Source: Heloderma charlesbogerti (lineage: Eukaryota > Chordata > Lepidosauria > Squamata > Helodermatidae). From it: 64,000 nucleotides of DNA. Made by a program: the position numbers and the translations under genes. Below are positions 32,401 to 43,945 of this stretch, in pieces. Numbering within the stretch: the stretch's first letter is position 1; each line of letters opens with the position of its first letter. Below the pieces are notes generated by a model. That model searched no databases and was not told where the DNA came from. It worked only from the letters and a program-made list of their open reading frames with translations. The stretch covers positions 1,798,001-1,862,000 of the forward strand of contig JANEZZ010000983.1 in the NCBI GenBank assembly GCA_026122225.1, written 5' to 3'.

Positions 32401-33640
32401 CCTTCCTCTCTGGCAGGTCCTTCCTCTCTGGCAGGTACCAGAGGGTAGCACTGGGAGAGGAGGTTTCGGACCCATGGCCACTCACTTGTGGGGTGCCACA
32501 TGGTTCCATCCTCTCCCCGATGCTATTTAATATCTATGTGAAGCCGCTGGGGGCTATCATCAGGAGGTTTGGGGTGCGGTGTCATCAATATGTGGATGAC
32601 ACGCAGCTCTACCTCTCATTCAAATCTTCACCAAGGTTGGCCGTAGAATCCCTGTCCAAATGTCTGGAGACGGTGAGTGGCTGGATGGGGAGGAATAAGC
32701 TGAAGCTGAACCCTGACAAGACCGAGGTACTTTTGGTGGGAGACAAGAGGAGGCTGGGGGATGTTGACCTGGTTTTGAATGGGGTATGGCTACCCTTGAA
32801 AAACCAGGTCCACAGCCTGCTGGGGGTCATTTTGGACTCCCAGCTGTCCATGGAGGCTCAGGTGTCAGCTGTGAGCTGGACAGTGCTGTATCAACTCCAT
32901 CTGATATGGCGGCTGTGCCCCTTCCTTCCTGACCATCTGCTCCCATCGGTAGTACATGCCCTGGTCTCCTCTCGTTTAGACTACTGTAATGCACTCTATG
33001 TGGGGTTACCCTTGAAGATGGTTCGGAAGCTGCAGCTGATACAGAACGCAACGGCTCGCCTGATTAAAGGCAGCCACCAGCGAGATCACATCACTCCAGT
33101 GCTGAAGGAGTTGCACTGGTTACCAGTTGTTTTCTGGGCCAAATTCAAGGTGTTGGTTTTGACCTTTAAAACCCTATATGGTTCCAGCCCAGTCTATCTT
33201 AAGGAGCGCCTCCAGCAGCACCAGACAGGCCGCTTAACAAGATCAGCCTCAGATGGCCTTCTCTCTGTCCCATCAGCCAGGACAGCTAGACTGGTGGGGA
33301 CGAGGGAGAGAGCCTTTTCTGTGGTGGCCCCCACTCTGTAGAACTCCTTCCCTAGGGAACTCCGTCATGCCCCCTCCTTAATGAGCTTCCGTCGTGCATT
33401 AAAAACGTGGTTCTTCAGGCAGGCATTTGGGGTGGGTTAGGGTTGAGCCTCAGGTGACAAAGATGGCTCCAGGAGGGCCCCGAAGCTATGAACCTGCTCC
33501 TTCAGGGGTAGTGCAACCCCATGCAGAACAGGGAGAAATGCCCATCCCAGTGTGCGGCCCTTGAAGACTCTTCCTCAAATACTCCACACCTCTGCAAACT
33601 CTATTCAAATGGTTTGGGTTTGTTCTGGAATGGAATGGAA
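32401..33640 (+). mobile_element. L2/CR1-clade LINE, 5'-truncated
   Basis: Includes the RT remnant described below and 3' UTR text through about 33640. No tail or TSD is obvious. Confidence 0.75.
32466..33440 (+). pseudogene. L2/CR1-type reverse transcriptase, C-terminal part
   Basis: Reads PLTCGVPHGSILSPMLFNIY, then HQYVDDTQLYLSF (active site YVDD, both Asp present), LKLNPDKTEVLLVGDK, LLGVILDSQLSM and the family hallmark SSRLDYCNALYVGLP with KLQLIQNATARLI. A stop TAG at 33339 interrupts a frame that otherwise continues with NSFPRELR and FRRALKTWFFRQAF to about 33440. The open part is 282 codons (32493-33341). The endonuclease and the fingers domain are missing. Confidence 0.88.
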
Positions 33641-34170
33641 TGAAAAATCTAGCCCTAATACATTCTTTCTGTGAAGGGACATCACCACTTTTTCAATCTA
33701 AAGCAGTTGGAGGCATTTTGCTGCCAGAGTCAAAGAACAAGATGGTGCATCCCCTTCCCATGACAAGTTCAAAAGCTGATTGGACTGGCAATTGACTCTT
33801 CCTTCATCACGGGTGATGGGACAGCATCCTCCATAACACCTGAAGGAAGCAAGCTAGCTTAGGGAGCACCTGGCACACAGCTTTCTCCTCCAACACCTTG
33901 CTGCCACCTCCCAGCATCTGCTGCCTGGGGTTAACACCTCACGCTGCCTAACAGGAGGGCTGGCCCTGGCAGTGGGAGGCAATGTAAGGCCTATAGGCTG
34001 CATCTTTTAAAGTTGAGCTTCACCCTGCCAATCTCATCCATTCTTGGAAGACTGCAAATTCTGAAACAAATCTTAGCAATTTAGATTCAGCTCATAGGCT
34101 GTAGGTTACTGACCCTTGTTCTCCAGGGTCATTTTATTTCTTTCCCAGTATTTCAGCAAGCATAATTCAT
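33641..34170. other. No gene recognised
   Basis: No coding signal or recognised repeat ends. Confidence 0.4.
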
Positions 34171-34610
34171 TATCTTTCCATTATTTATTTATTTATTTGT
34201 GATATTAATATACCACTAACTGTAATAAAATTCCTAAGCGGTTCACATATAAATATTAAAATCACATTTAAAATGCAGTATTAAAAACAATTCCAATTAC
34301 AATAAGAACAATTCGAGGAGCAGTAAGATGGAGCAGCATGATTAAATTAATTACAAGCTGGGGAAAGCCTGGGTGAAGAAGTGCTCTTTCAGGAGATGTT
34401 TGAAAGATACCACAGTTTCTGCCTCCCGAACTGCACAGGAGAAGGTTTTCCATTATGGAGCTACACTACCATCAATTCCTTTCTAAAACATTCTTGTCTG
34501 CATGGATCCCCATTATCCAAGAGTACTAAATGTGATCAGTTGGAAATATCTTGGTGTTTTCCTGATGCATTCCTTGTATGTCCAAAAGATCTAAAAGCAA
34601 CAGGACAGGG
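34171..34610 (-). mobile_element. L2/CR1-like LINE 3' UTR (second family)
   Basis: Reverse-strand tail from TTATTTATTTATTTGTGATA, followed by GGAGCAGTAAGATGGAGCAGC and TCAGGAGATGTTTGAAAGA. 35826-36345 repeats the same order of words. Confidence 0.6.
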
Positions 34611-34960
34611 TGGTGGTGGGGAATGACCTGTAACCACTTCAGAAACATAACCTGCCAAGCTTAGTAACTTCAGGGTGGGATGAAGCCTTTTCCACTTTAA
34701 AAGAAAAGTTGTTTAGGGGAGTTTTGAGGCTGTGTGAAGCAAATGTGCTGGAGTTAGTTAAAAGGTCCAACAGTGCAGTCTTATTCAGGCATACTTCTTC
34801 TCACATGATGGGGGGGAGGCACATTAGGTAGCTGCACCCCTTCTGTTGTACCTCCATCACTGGCTCAGCCACCCTCGGTATGTTTGAGGGCAAACTTTTG
34901 CATCAGGGCGGCTTCTGTACCAAGGTAGGCTCCTTGCACAATTTAGAACCCTGCACAATC

Positions 34961-35682
34961 TAGGGATGTCAGAGAATTCTGCGACAGATCTCGGTGAGGC
35001 CGAATGCCAGTGCATTCATCCCCCGAAATCCATTGCAGAATGAAGCTCCCACCCCCCAACCCCACGAAAGGTGCACGGGACCAAGTCCCCGCTGCCCCCA
35101 CCCCACGAAAGGCGTGCGAAATGGAGCACTTACCTGCTCCCGTCCGCGCTGCTTTGCGAATGGCGGCCATCCTGCGGCCGCCATTCACTTCCTCCTCTTC
35201 ATAGCCATGATAGGCTACGTAAATACTTTTTAAAAGCCATTTCTGTCCCTGCAGAGGCCGTGATAGGCTACGTAAGTATTAATGTAGCCTATCATGGCAG
35301 GAGGGGGAACCCAGCGTACACAAATGGCGGCAGCTACCACCATTTGCGTACGCTGGGGTTTTTCCCCCTGCCGTGATAGGCTACATAAATATTTACGTAG
35401 CCTATCACGGCTCAATACAGGGATGCAAATGGCAGTGGCTGCAACAGCCGCCATTTGCGTCCCTGCAGGACTGCCCAGCAGACGGATGTCCGGCTGCGGG
35501 CGGCCGGAGCCAGCTGGCAGCTCCGCAGCTTGGCCACGGAGTGGAGCCAGCTGGGCAGGATTCCAGGGGGGAGGACTGGATCGCCTCCTCCCCTGTCGAG
35601 GATTCTGGGGGGAGGGACGGAGCGCCTCCCCCCACCACGGATTGCCCAGTGGGGAGCCAGGTAGGTGTTTCATACATCCCTA
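34961..35682 (+). mobile_element. PA-MITE, complete, TSD GCACAATC
   Basis: GCACAATC at 34953-34960 and 35683-35690 flanks TAGGGATGTCAGAGAATTC through TGTTTCATACATCCCTA. A palindromes lie at 35258-35298 and 35369-35412, B at about 35321-35353 and 35424-35458, and B-like at 35156-35187. A half A (35203-35232) has lost its second arm. Confidence 0.92.
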
Positions 35683-35825
35683 GCACAATCGGAGTTCCAA
35701 ATCATGCGGAGAGTTTAATGTGAATCCAGTAGTCTCCCCATTGCAGATGATCACAGGCCTGGGCCCAGAATACCATGGAGGGGCAGAGCTACTTATCGTG
35801 TCCCTGTTCTCCCCCCACAAGCGTG

Positions 35826-36345
35826 TTTGTTTGTTTTGTGGCATTTATTGACCACTAAATATAATTAAATCTCTTAGCAGTTCATAATATTAAAATACAA
35901 TATTAAAAACACAACATTAAAACACAGCAATAAAAGGCAACATTCAAAAAGACTTCCAACTACAGTTAAAATGAAAATAAAAATCAAGGAGCAGTAAAAT
36001 GGAGCAGCATAATTAATTTACTTACAGCCCAGGGAAAGCCTGAGTGGAAGAAGTGTGTTTTCAGGAGGTGTTTGAAAGACGTTGTGTTTTCTGCCTCTCA
36101 TACTACACAAGGGGGGGGGGGGTCCAGACAGTGGGTGCTGCTACAGAGAAGTCCCACATCTGGGTATTTCACAGTGACATACCATTCATTTTGGAATGAC
36201 CAGCAAGGCCTCCTCTGCTGATCTTAAAGGTAGCCTTGGTCTGTACAATATATGCCACATGTCTTGGATTTAACAGGTAATGGGGCTTGCTAAGTAACTG
36301 TGAATCATCATCTCCCTGTAGTTTGTAAAGATGAGGCGCTAGTCT
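35826..36345 (-). mobile_element. L2/CR1-like LINE 3' UTR (second family)
   Basis: Parallels 34171-34610: GGAGCAGTAAAATGGAGCAGC, then TCAGGAGGTGTTTGAAAGAC. It extends further into the UTR with AGAGAAGTCCCACATCTGGG. Confidence 0.6.
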
Positions 36346-36570
36346 TGAGTGCACCATGGCCTGTCTTCATACAAGGCTCATAGTGACTGAAACGTGTTAA
36401 CTTCAGTTGATGGATTCATGCATGGCACTTTTATGCCTCTTTCTTAAAAACAAACAAAAAAAATCACCTTAAAAACGAGTGGGATTCTGGGAAAAGAAAG
36501 ATGGGGGGGCAGCTGAAACCTTGCCATGTGCTTTGTTCTGCAGCACATTCACGATCATAAATATACAGAC

Positions 36571-36613
36571 ACACAGAGAGAGAGAGAAAGAGGGAGGGAG
36601 GGAGAGAGGGAGG
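36571..36613. repeat. Purine-rich (AG)n/(GGGA)n tract
   Basis: GAGAGAGAGAAAG followed by GGGAGGGA units, simple sequence. Confidence 0.9.
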
Positions 36614-36662
36614 GTCAGAAGCAGCACTGTCAACTGGCATCAGGTTATGGATGCCTGGTATG

Positions 36663-37558
36663 TAGGGATGTACGAAAGTCACTTACCTTTTCGCAGCTTG
36701 GTTTCGCGGTGGGGGGGGAGGCGCTTCGCTTTTCCACCCAAAGTTCAGGCGAGGGGGGGGGAGGCGCCCCGCCTTGCCCGGCTGAAATTCAGGCCGGGGA
36801 GAAGCGCCCTGTCTCCCCGGCCGCGAAACAAAAAGTAAAAAAAAAGACCCTGTGATAGTCTACGTGACGATTTACGTAGCCTATCATGGCTAGATTTCCA
36901 AAGTCAGACGTGATAGGCTACGTAAATCGTCACGTAGCCTATCATGGGTGACTTTAGAAAAAAAAAAAGCGTGTACGCAAATGGTGGCGCCCATGGGGCA
37001 CCGCCATTTGCGTTCCTTATTTTGGCACGTCTAGTCTACGTAAAAATTTACGTAGACTACGGCGAAAATAAGGGCAATGCAAATAGCATGCCCTTATTTT
37101 TGCCGTAGTCTACATAAATCTTTACGTAGACTAGACGTGTGAAAATAAGGAATGCAATTTGTGTACGCGCTTTTTTTTTTTTTCAAAGTCACCCGTGATA
37201 GGCTACGTGACGATTTACATAGCCTATCACGGCTGACTTTGGAAATCTAGCCGTGATAGGCTACGTAAATCGTTACGTAGCCTATCACGGGTGTTGTTGT
37301 TTTTTTTACTTTAGTTTTTTTTTTTACAATGGCGGCGGTGGCAGCCAGTCAGGAGACCGGCCGCCACCCCCGCCCGCGCTGAACCGCCACTGAACCGCTG
37401 CTGGGACCCGCCGCTGAGAGGGACATTCGCAGGAGGTAAGTCCCGTCTTGGGGGGCGGGCGGGGGGCCGGCGGAGAATTTCCCAACCAACTTCGGGGGGC
37501 CGAATGCGTCAGCGCTCGGCCTCCCAAAGATTCGGGGAGAAATTCTCCGCCATCCCTG
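36663..37558 (-). mobile_element. PA-MITE, complete, TSD CTGGTATG
   Basis: CTGGTATG at 36655-36662 and 37559-37566 flanks TAGGGATGTACGAAAGTCAC through GAAATTCTCCGCCATCCCTG. A palindromes with ACGATTTACG-type centres occur at 36850-36888, 36909-36946, 37194-37231 and 37251-37289. B is at about 36976-37013, two C at about 37031-37062 and 37105-37136, and D at about 37065-37100. P is near 37345-37368. GTAAGT points outward at both ends (plus strand 37435, minus strand about 36685). Confidence 0.92.
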
Positions 37559-37566
37559 CTGGTATG

Positions 37567-38027
37567 GTAACCAGGTATGGATGATGCCTGGTATGAGCAA
37601 TTGACATAGAACTCTGCTGTTTCTGCTCCAGCTAGTTAATACAGCAGCAGTTCCGTTTATCAGGCCTCTCCTTGACGGCCTTTCATCCTGCCCCTGCCTC
37701 GCCTTCTGCCGGCTCTATCTCTCATTGTTCATTCCACACCACCTAAACAGTTCCAGAGATACTTTTGCAGCCCCTTTCCCCCCAGCCCCTTTCCCCCCAG
37801 CCTTAGAGAGGGAGCAAAGATGGGAGAGTGGCACTCATTCCCAATGCAGGAGGAGCTGGGCAGCATCTGCAGTCACAAGTTCATAGCAGAGTCACACACT
37901 GGGACTCTTCCTAGCCTTGCAGAAGGTGGTTGCAATGGGGAAGCAACAGAATTACCATCAAGTTCAACTGAAGTGAAATGCAAGGCAGATTTTGTGAATT
38001 TGTGATAAGGCAGAATGTCCAAGCAAT
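37567..38027. other. No gene recognised
   Basis: A short direct repeat CAGCCCCTTTCCCCC at about 37770-37801 is the only structure noted. Confidence 0.4.
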
Positions 38028-38155
38028 TCTGTTGTTGTTGTTGTTGTTCAGTCGTTCAGTCGTGTCCGACTCTTCGTGACCCCATGGACCATAGCACGCC
38101 AGGCCTTCCTGTCCTGTGCTCTCTCCCGGAGCGTGCTCAAGTCCATACTGGGGGA
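38028..38155 (-). mobile_element. BovB 3' end fragment
   Basis: (GTT)n followed by TCGTGTCCGACTCTTCGTGA, CCCATGGACCATAGCACGCC and GAGCGTGCTCAAGTCCAT is the complement of the BovB terminus seen at 18700-18825. It is strongly 5'-truncated. Confidence 0.85.
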
Positions 38156-38261
38156 AGCCCAAATATATGATTAGTGAAACTTGTGGGTGGGGAGAGGCAG
38201 GATTGTGCATGCTATCAGGCAGAAATGTTGTCATTCAACTACTCTTGCAGCCATGACTACC

Positions 38262-38702
38262 TGTTGCAGAACCCAGAGTCAGAGAGACCACGGAGTGAAG
38301 GAAAAAGAGATTCTTTATTTAACGCGCGGGCTTAAGGCTGGAATCGTTTCCAAAGAGCCAGAAGCCCCGATTTACATTAGCACATTGGTTTTATAGACAT
38401 TGTGACACATATGAAATGGCTCCTCCTCCCCCTCCCGCATGGGGTTGCAATCCTCAACATTTCTTCTTTTAGCACTATTGTTTATAATACAAGAACTGGG
38501 TTATAGGGTAGCCATGATAAGGAGAGAACAGAAGAGAACAGCAGAGAACAAGATATACAATTGTATGACCTTTGACAAGATAAGGAATTCCTGTGTCTCA
38601 TCAGCTTACAACAATATATTCAAGGGAGAAAGAGCTCAGCAAGAACATGAAGCATGAGACTGCATGAGGCTACTTAGTCTGACCCCCGATATGGCTGCTA
38701 CA
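38262..38702 (-). repeat. ERV 3' LTR
   Basis: On the minus strand it runs TGTAGCAGCC to CTGCAACA (TG...CA ends). A TATA box CTATAAAACC lies at 38387-38396 and AATAAA at 38314-38319, about 70 bases apart, defining U3, a short R and U5. Its plus-strand ORF (38439-38657) is an artefact duplicated in the other LTR. Confidence 0.93.
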
Positions 38703-38714
38703 TTCCCCCCTTAA
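38703..38714 (-). other. ERV polypurine tract
   Basis: Minus strand AAGGGGGGAATG directly precedes the 3' LTR, the expected primer for plus-strand DNA synthesis. Confidence 0.8.
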
Positions 38715-38779
38715 ATGCATAATTTCATTACAATTATAGCATTTTTGATAACTATACAAAGCTTTTTGTGACATACATA

Positions 38780-39297
38780 TTACTTAGCCTCTTGTTGGGC
38801 TATTAGAGCGTAGAGGGCAGCAGTTTTACTAGCTGAGACATAAAACAGATTGGTTAAACAGCGCATAAGACAAGGAACGCAGAGACATAACAGAACTTTT
38901 ATGAACAACACTGGTGGAATTAGGATGAACAATGCTTTAAGCCAGCTAAGATCTGGAAGCCAAGGGGTTAACTAATTGAGCTAATTGTTTTGTTAGCTAC
39001 TATATTGTGCAGCTTGTTGATCTGTTCATCTACAGCATTGCCATTATCAGTTAAGTTAAAACAACAGAGCTTTTGGTGGGTCTCACAACTTAAATGATGA
39101 AGAAGGAAGAGGTAATCTATACCAGCTCTATTTTTTAGAACTGCACCTCTTAGATCACACAACTCTTTATTTAACAATGACAATGCTCGTGAGGTGGCAT
39201 TTATGCTTTTGGCTAAGCTGCAAGCTAACTGGTTGATTTTCAGACCATCAGCCAAGGCTAAACCTGGAACCCCAACTAGTGACATTGCTAAGGCCAA
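38780..39297 (-). pseudogene. env: ERV env transmembrane subunit remnant
   Basis: The 110-codon frame 39297-38968 begins with a small-residue hydrophobic stretch like a fusion peptide. A heptad-type helical region follows, then the immunosuppressive-type segment and a CX6CC motif ending CCFNL, which marks gamma- or alpha-type envelopes with a disulphide-linked surface subunit. The frame stops at 38966. A hydrophobic anchor and cytoplasmic tail follow in a different frame (about 38962-38780), so one frameshift separates ectodomain from anchor. The surface subunit is missing. It cannot encode a functional envelope. Confidence 0.75.
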
Positions 39298-39554
39298 ACT
39301 CTTAACATGGTATCTTTTTGAATTTTCTCAGGATGTCTACAGACAGGTATTAGGCAAGAGCTAATAAGCCTGTTTGCAGGTATACCTCTTGGCAAACAAA
39401 AATGTTTTACTTTCGTGATGTTAGCCAGGTGAAGCCAGTAATTATCAGCAAATCACTGGGACAAACTTTTTCTTTCAGGGGCTGGCCCCCCTTTTTGCAC
39501 CTTATTAAGGAAACACAATGCAACACTACTAACACTACAACACGCATGTTTGAT

Positions 39555-39700
39555 CTTCTTTGGGGTCTGACCGTACGCTGGGCAGCTATTCACCTGGCAA
39601 GCTGCAGTAGGGTCTAGTCCCCTTCTTTAATTCTCCAGTTGCAGGTCTGACCGTACGCAGGGGGACAGTTTCCCGGTGTGTCCACAGTAAGGTCTAGCCT
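39555..39700. repeat. Short direct duplication inside the ERV
   Basis: GGTCTGACCGTACGC occurs at about 39565 and 39645, each followed by a CAGTARGGTCTAG word, about 81 bases apart. Confidence 0.7.
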
Positions 39701-40290
39701 GAGTCTTCTTACTGCTTTTTTAGAATGATTTTTAAAGGATTTTCAGGATTTCTATTTACAGTCTACTCTCCCCCTTTCGCTTTCTTGACTCCTGTCTAAT
39801 GTATTCAGGGTTTAACTCTAGCTGCTTTCATAGCTGTGCGGGTGGAAAGTATGACAGTTTTCAGTCCTCTCCATCTGGGAGTCAAAGGGTTATTTTTCTC
39901 TCTTTAACTTATACTTTAACTCTTGGTTGGAAAGGATGAGCTTCTGTGATGGGAATGGCTTATTTTTTTAAGACAAAGCGACGCTGGGCTTGAAGAACTT
40001 TGCTCAGTGTTTGGACTTCTTGTTTAAGGCTAACGTTTGCTTGCTCTTGATGCCACTCTAGTGTCAATTATGAAGTCAATGTCACAGCCCCTCACAGTCA
40101 ATGTCACGGCCCCTCTTAAGCTGTCTCCCTCTTCGCCCATTCTGGCCCCTTTGGTTTTTTCCTTTGTGTATTTGATTTATTTTATTTGGGCATTCATGCC
40201 ACTAACATCTATCTTGTCCACACTGGGCACACTGGTTCTTTTTTTAAGAATCTTCTGCCTCTGCCGGGTCTTCTTCTTTTCTTCTTTTAT

Positions 40291-40488
40291 CTATGTCTTC
40301 TTGGGCCTCTGGGTTGAGGGAGGTATACTGGCGATAGGCATTTGAAAGACGCTCCAAGTATGCTCTGGGGCCTCGGTGGCACCTTGCAGCACTTTAGACA
40401 CTTTGGTCATATTAACTGACTTCTTCATACGTGCTTTCATGGCTTTTAACAGCAGGGTTTGATACTGGGTGAGGCGCTCTAGCCCCAC
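40291..40488 (-). pseudogene. gag: ERV gag capsid fragment
   Basis: The first 45 or so codons (ERLTQYQTLLLKAMKARM, then KVSKVLQGATEAP) resemble the C-terminal capsid region of gammaretrovirus-type gag. The frame then departs from any gag-like text, suggesting a frameshift or deletion near 40340. Upstream is a C/G homopolymer at 40508-40518. Confidence 0.5.
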
Positions 40489-43400
40489 TTGTGTTTTGGG
40501 ATTTCAGCGGGGGGGGGGGTTACTTACAAGGAGACTTTATTGGGTAACTTACAGCACACAGGCGTACTTAATGGTTGGATTAGACAGCTTTTCTGAACTA
40601 CGAGCTATTGGGCTAAATGGGTTTTATACCATACATGTTACCCATGAGGCAGCACAACACTAGCAAGCATTTTCAGCATAGGCTACAAGTGTTTGGTTCT
40701 CAGGCACAGCTTTCTGTAAACAACTTCGCTTCCCAAAGTGCTTGATAACACTTTTATTTATTAGTATGGGAAGACAATTTTTTTCTCTTTCTTTTGCTTT
40801 CTTTTTCTTTGCTAATCTGCCTGTATTGCAGATCATGTTTCAAACTTTTTATATAAAACTTTCTGATCCATGCACCAGCCTTGTTTCTTTATTTGTCTTT
40901 TTCAAGTTAAACTCACTTACTTAAACCTTTCTGCCTTACACTAGTCCCAATGACACACATTTGGGATAGGCTCTTCTTCTCTTTCTAGTTACATTTTTTT
41001 TATCTTAAAGAACTATTACATTATTGTGGCTACTTTACCCCAGGTAATAAGCTCTAGGCACAATCAGCTGCTTTTAATTTACCCTGGGGGCAACTATGGC
41101 CACGCTTTTTTTCTACAAATGTTTTTTCTTTGCCTCTTGCCTTTTCTTTTTTCTTTTTTCCTCTCTCTTCTCTATCTGTCTGCTACTTTCTCTATTCCTT
41201 CTTTTTTTTACTTGCTTTTGTCTTTTTTCTACTTGACTTTGTCTTTTCTCTTTGTCATCCATTGGGAACCACACTTAGTATTATTTGGAGTTGCAACTAA
41301 CACTAATCTGCAAATATCACATATATTTTATGATATTTAAGAAATCATAAAATATACACAACAAACTTTTTCTCCAATTTAACACAATGAATGGAAAGCA
41401 CTTTTTGCATGGTAAGGCATGATGGAGCAGATCCAGCAATCATACTGCTCTTCTGGCTGAAAGCTCAGGGCTCATTAAAATCAAGGGACGGGCATACCCA
41501 CACACGCAAAGAGTTCTAAGTCACCATTTTTGCATCGGCAACTCTATGCTGCATGAGTTTTAGCAGAAGGAAATCTAAAAGTCACAGATCAAACTCAGCC
41601 TGCTGTACACTGAGCTGACTACAAACACAGACACACGGTCCACAGCGATGAGAGTCCATCAAAAGCTTCACAACACTGTCCATGGCAAGTCTTTGACAAT
41701 TTAAAATTTTAGTCCATGTGCAGAGTGTCTCTAAAAAGCCCAGACATTGATGGAAGCAAACAGAGAAGGCTCTGGGCAATGAAGATGCGATGTTTCCAGC
41801 AAAGGCTCTCTACTTTTGCATCAGTTTAAAAAAGGAAAGTGTGGCCCTACACCCCTTCTGACAGACAAGGGCCTTTAACTTTTTAGCAAGGCTTCTGTCT
41901 AAACAGAGCGGCACAGCTCAGCTCTTTAGCCGTGACGCTTTAACCTGGGCAACTCTTCTGTAAATTTTATTCTACCTCTGTCAGGTTCTCACACAGACAT
42001 TTTAAAAACTTAACTCTTTTTTTTTTCTCTTCTAACCTGGTACACGAAAGCACTGAAACACTGAGTGCTGAAACTCAGGACGCTGGGGGGTGATGGGCAT
42101 CGCCTTATACTTGCATTTTTTAAGCAGCCATTAGTCTTCGGGGAGGCGGTGGGGTGATTTGCAGGACTTTAAAGGCAAGCTTCTCAGTTTGTTTGTATTT
42201 GTAAATCCCAAGCTTAAAACAGGACACGATGAGGTACAGGGCAGCCAAATTCCTGCTTTGGCACGGGCAACAAATAACTCGGGTCAGCTTTCTTCGCTGG
42301 GGTCTCAAACAGGAAAACAGTCTTAATTTAAAGTTGTAACATCACTGACAGCGTCAGCCAGCCAGCTACACAGATCTCATTGTTTTTTAAGACAGTTGCT
42401 CCAATATCTTTTTTTCTTCTCAATCAGGTTGGGTCTCTCAGCTTACACAGTTTATTGCAGCTTCCAGGAGCATGGCAGTAGCGTGATTTTGGCTTGGCTA
42501 GGAACATGCTGTCTGGTTTCTCGGTCTCTTTAGCACACACACTTAGGCAGTGTAATACTGGACACTCGAATCAGTGAGATTTCTTCATTGCAGGGAATCC
42601 CACGGCAAAAGCTTAATGGTTACGCTCTTCAGAAATCATATAGCTGATGGTCAGTAGCTACAGGCTCTATGCAATTCTAACACAGTTCAAAGCTAAACAC
42701 GGTTACCTTGACAGAGATCTTCAACATGGTCTTTCCGCTTCATTCTGCTTTGGGACAGTCTTATGGCACACTTTTCATTCGAAGAGGGGTCTAGCCTGTG
42801 CTCTGGGGCTGATTCTTCACCTTTATTTTCTATTTTGCCTTCATCTTCTGGGTCTTCATTTTCAGTTTCTATTTCTTAGGGATTTTATCTCAATTAGGCA
42901 AGGTGATGATGTTGCACAACTCAGAACGTTGTGGGCAATTTTCCTGCCCCCCCTCTCTCGGCGCGCTAGGCTAACAGCTACTTCTTTGGCCTTACACTCT
43001 CACGCTCCCACGCTTTGTTAAAAGCCAGACTGTCCTGCAACATTTTTCTAATAAACAGCCTCATTTCTTGTTCTTTTTTTCCTCTCAGCTCGACCTTGAG
43101 CTTTTTGCTGTTTTCTCTCTCTATTCTGAATCTTTAAAAAAAACCTTTTTCCTTCTTTGTTTGACATACATCTCAAGGGGGTGCAAGGTTTGCTTCCCCC
43201 ACCACCCATAGCCTCCCTCCTAAATTGAAGACAGACACAATTAGGGAATGGGAATTGGTCAGTGAGTAAGGGGTCTCACTGGCCGACACAAGAGGAATTT
43301 TCACACCATGCACTTTGCTACTGGCCTGGGCACCCGGACGGTCAACGGTATGCTTCAGAAACCGCAGTAGCCACTCACACAATCATCAATCTCTCCACTA

Positions 43401-43923
43401 CATCCATATGTCCCTGCCACCCACCTTTCCCACTTTTTACCAGAGCGGAAAACGGCTTCCCCAGCTTCCTCAGCTTCCTACTGAGTACTGGCGTGCTGGG
43501 TACTGGCGCCCACTCGGGGGTGTGATCAGGCCCCCCTTCTACCCGCAAGGAGTAGGTTCTTTTGTATACATATACCACCAACACTGACCTTCTTCATAAG
43601 GCGGGGCCCTCTTTTTTTCTGCCCAGTGGCCTTTCTCCCTAAAGGCGGGGCCCTCTTTTTCCCATATACTTGCCTTTCTCTTGAAGGCTTCCAATGTGGG
43701 TTTCAACTCAATTAAATACAGGCAGGGCTCAAGTTCCTTCCTCCGCTTCCCAAGGTTCTCTTGCCGCTTGCTGCTGTTTGGGCGATCCCGGTGCAGGCTT
43801 TCTCCCATTCACTCGACAAAAAGGTCGGTGGCGCCAAGAAAGGGAGGCATGCGCCGAGCTCGTCTTCCCGGTGCGGCGATCAAGAGCAGGCAACTGCCAC
43901 CTGTCTGGCTCAGAGCCTGCCAC
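40489..43923 (-). other. ERV leader/internal region without recognisable genes
   Basis: About 3.4 kb between primer site and gag scrap. Minus frames of 60-90 codons (for example 43808-43539, with a duplicated Glu/Lys-rich segment) show no retroviral domain I can name. An almost exact duplication of GGCGGGGCCCTCTTTTT occurs at 43600 and 43644. The sequence may be non-retroviral DNA captured by the defective element. Confidence 0.4.
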
Positions 43924-43941
43924 ATCCGAGTCACGGCACCA
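43924..43941 (-). other. ERV primer-binding site, tRNA-His type
   Basis: Minus strand reads TGGTGCCGTGACTCGGAT, four bases inside the 5' LTR. This is complementary to the 3' end of tRNA-His, so the element falls in the H-type primer group. Confidence 0.85.
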
Positions 43942-43945
43942 TTTA

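Noticed and set aside
38439..38657. 72-codon frame present twice (also 44123-44341)
   Set aside because: Lies antisense in the ERV LTRs; the duplication is the LTR itself.
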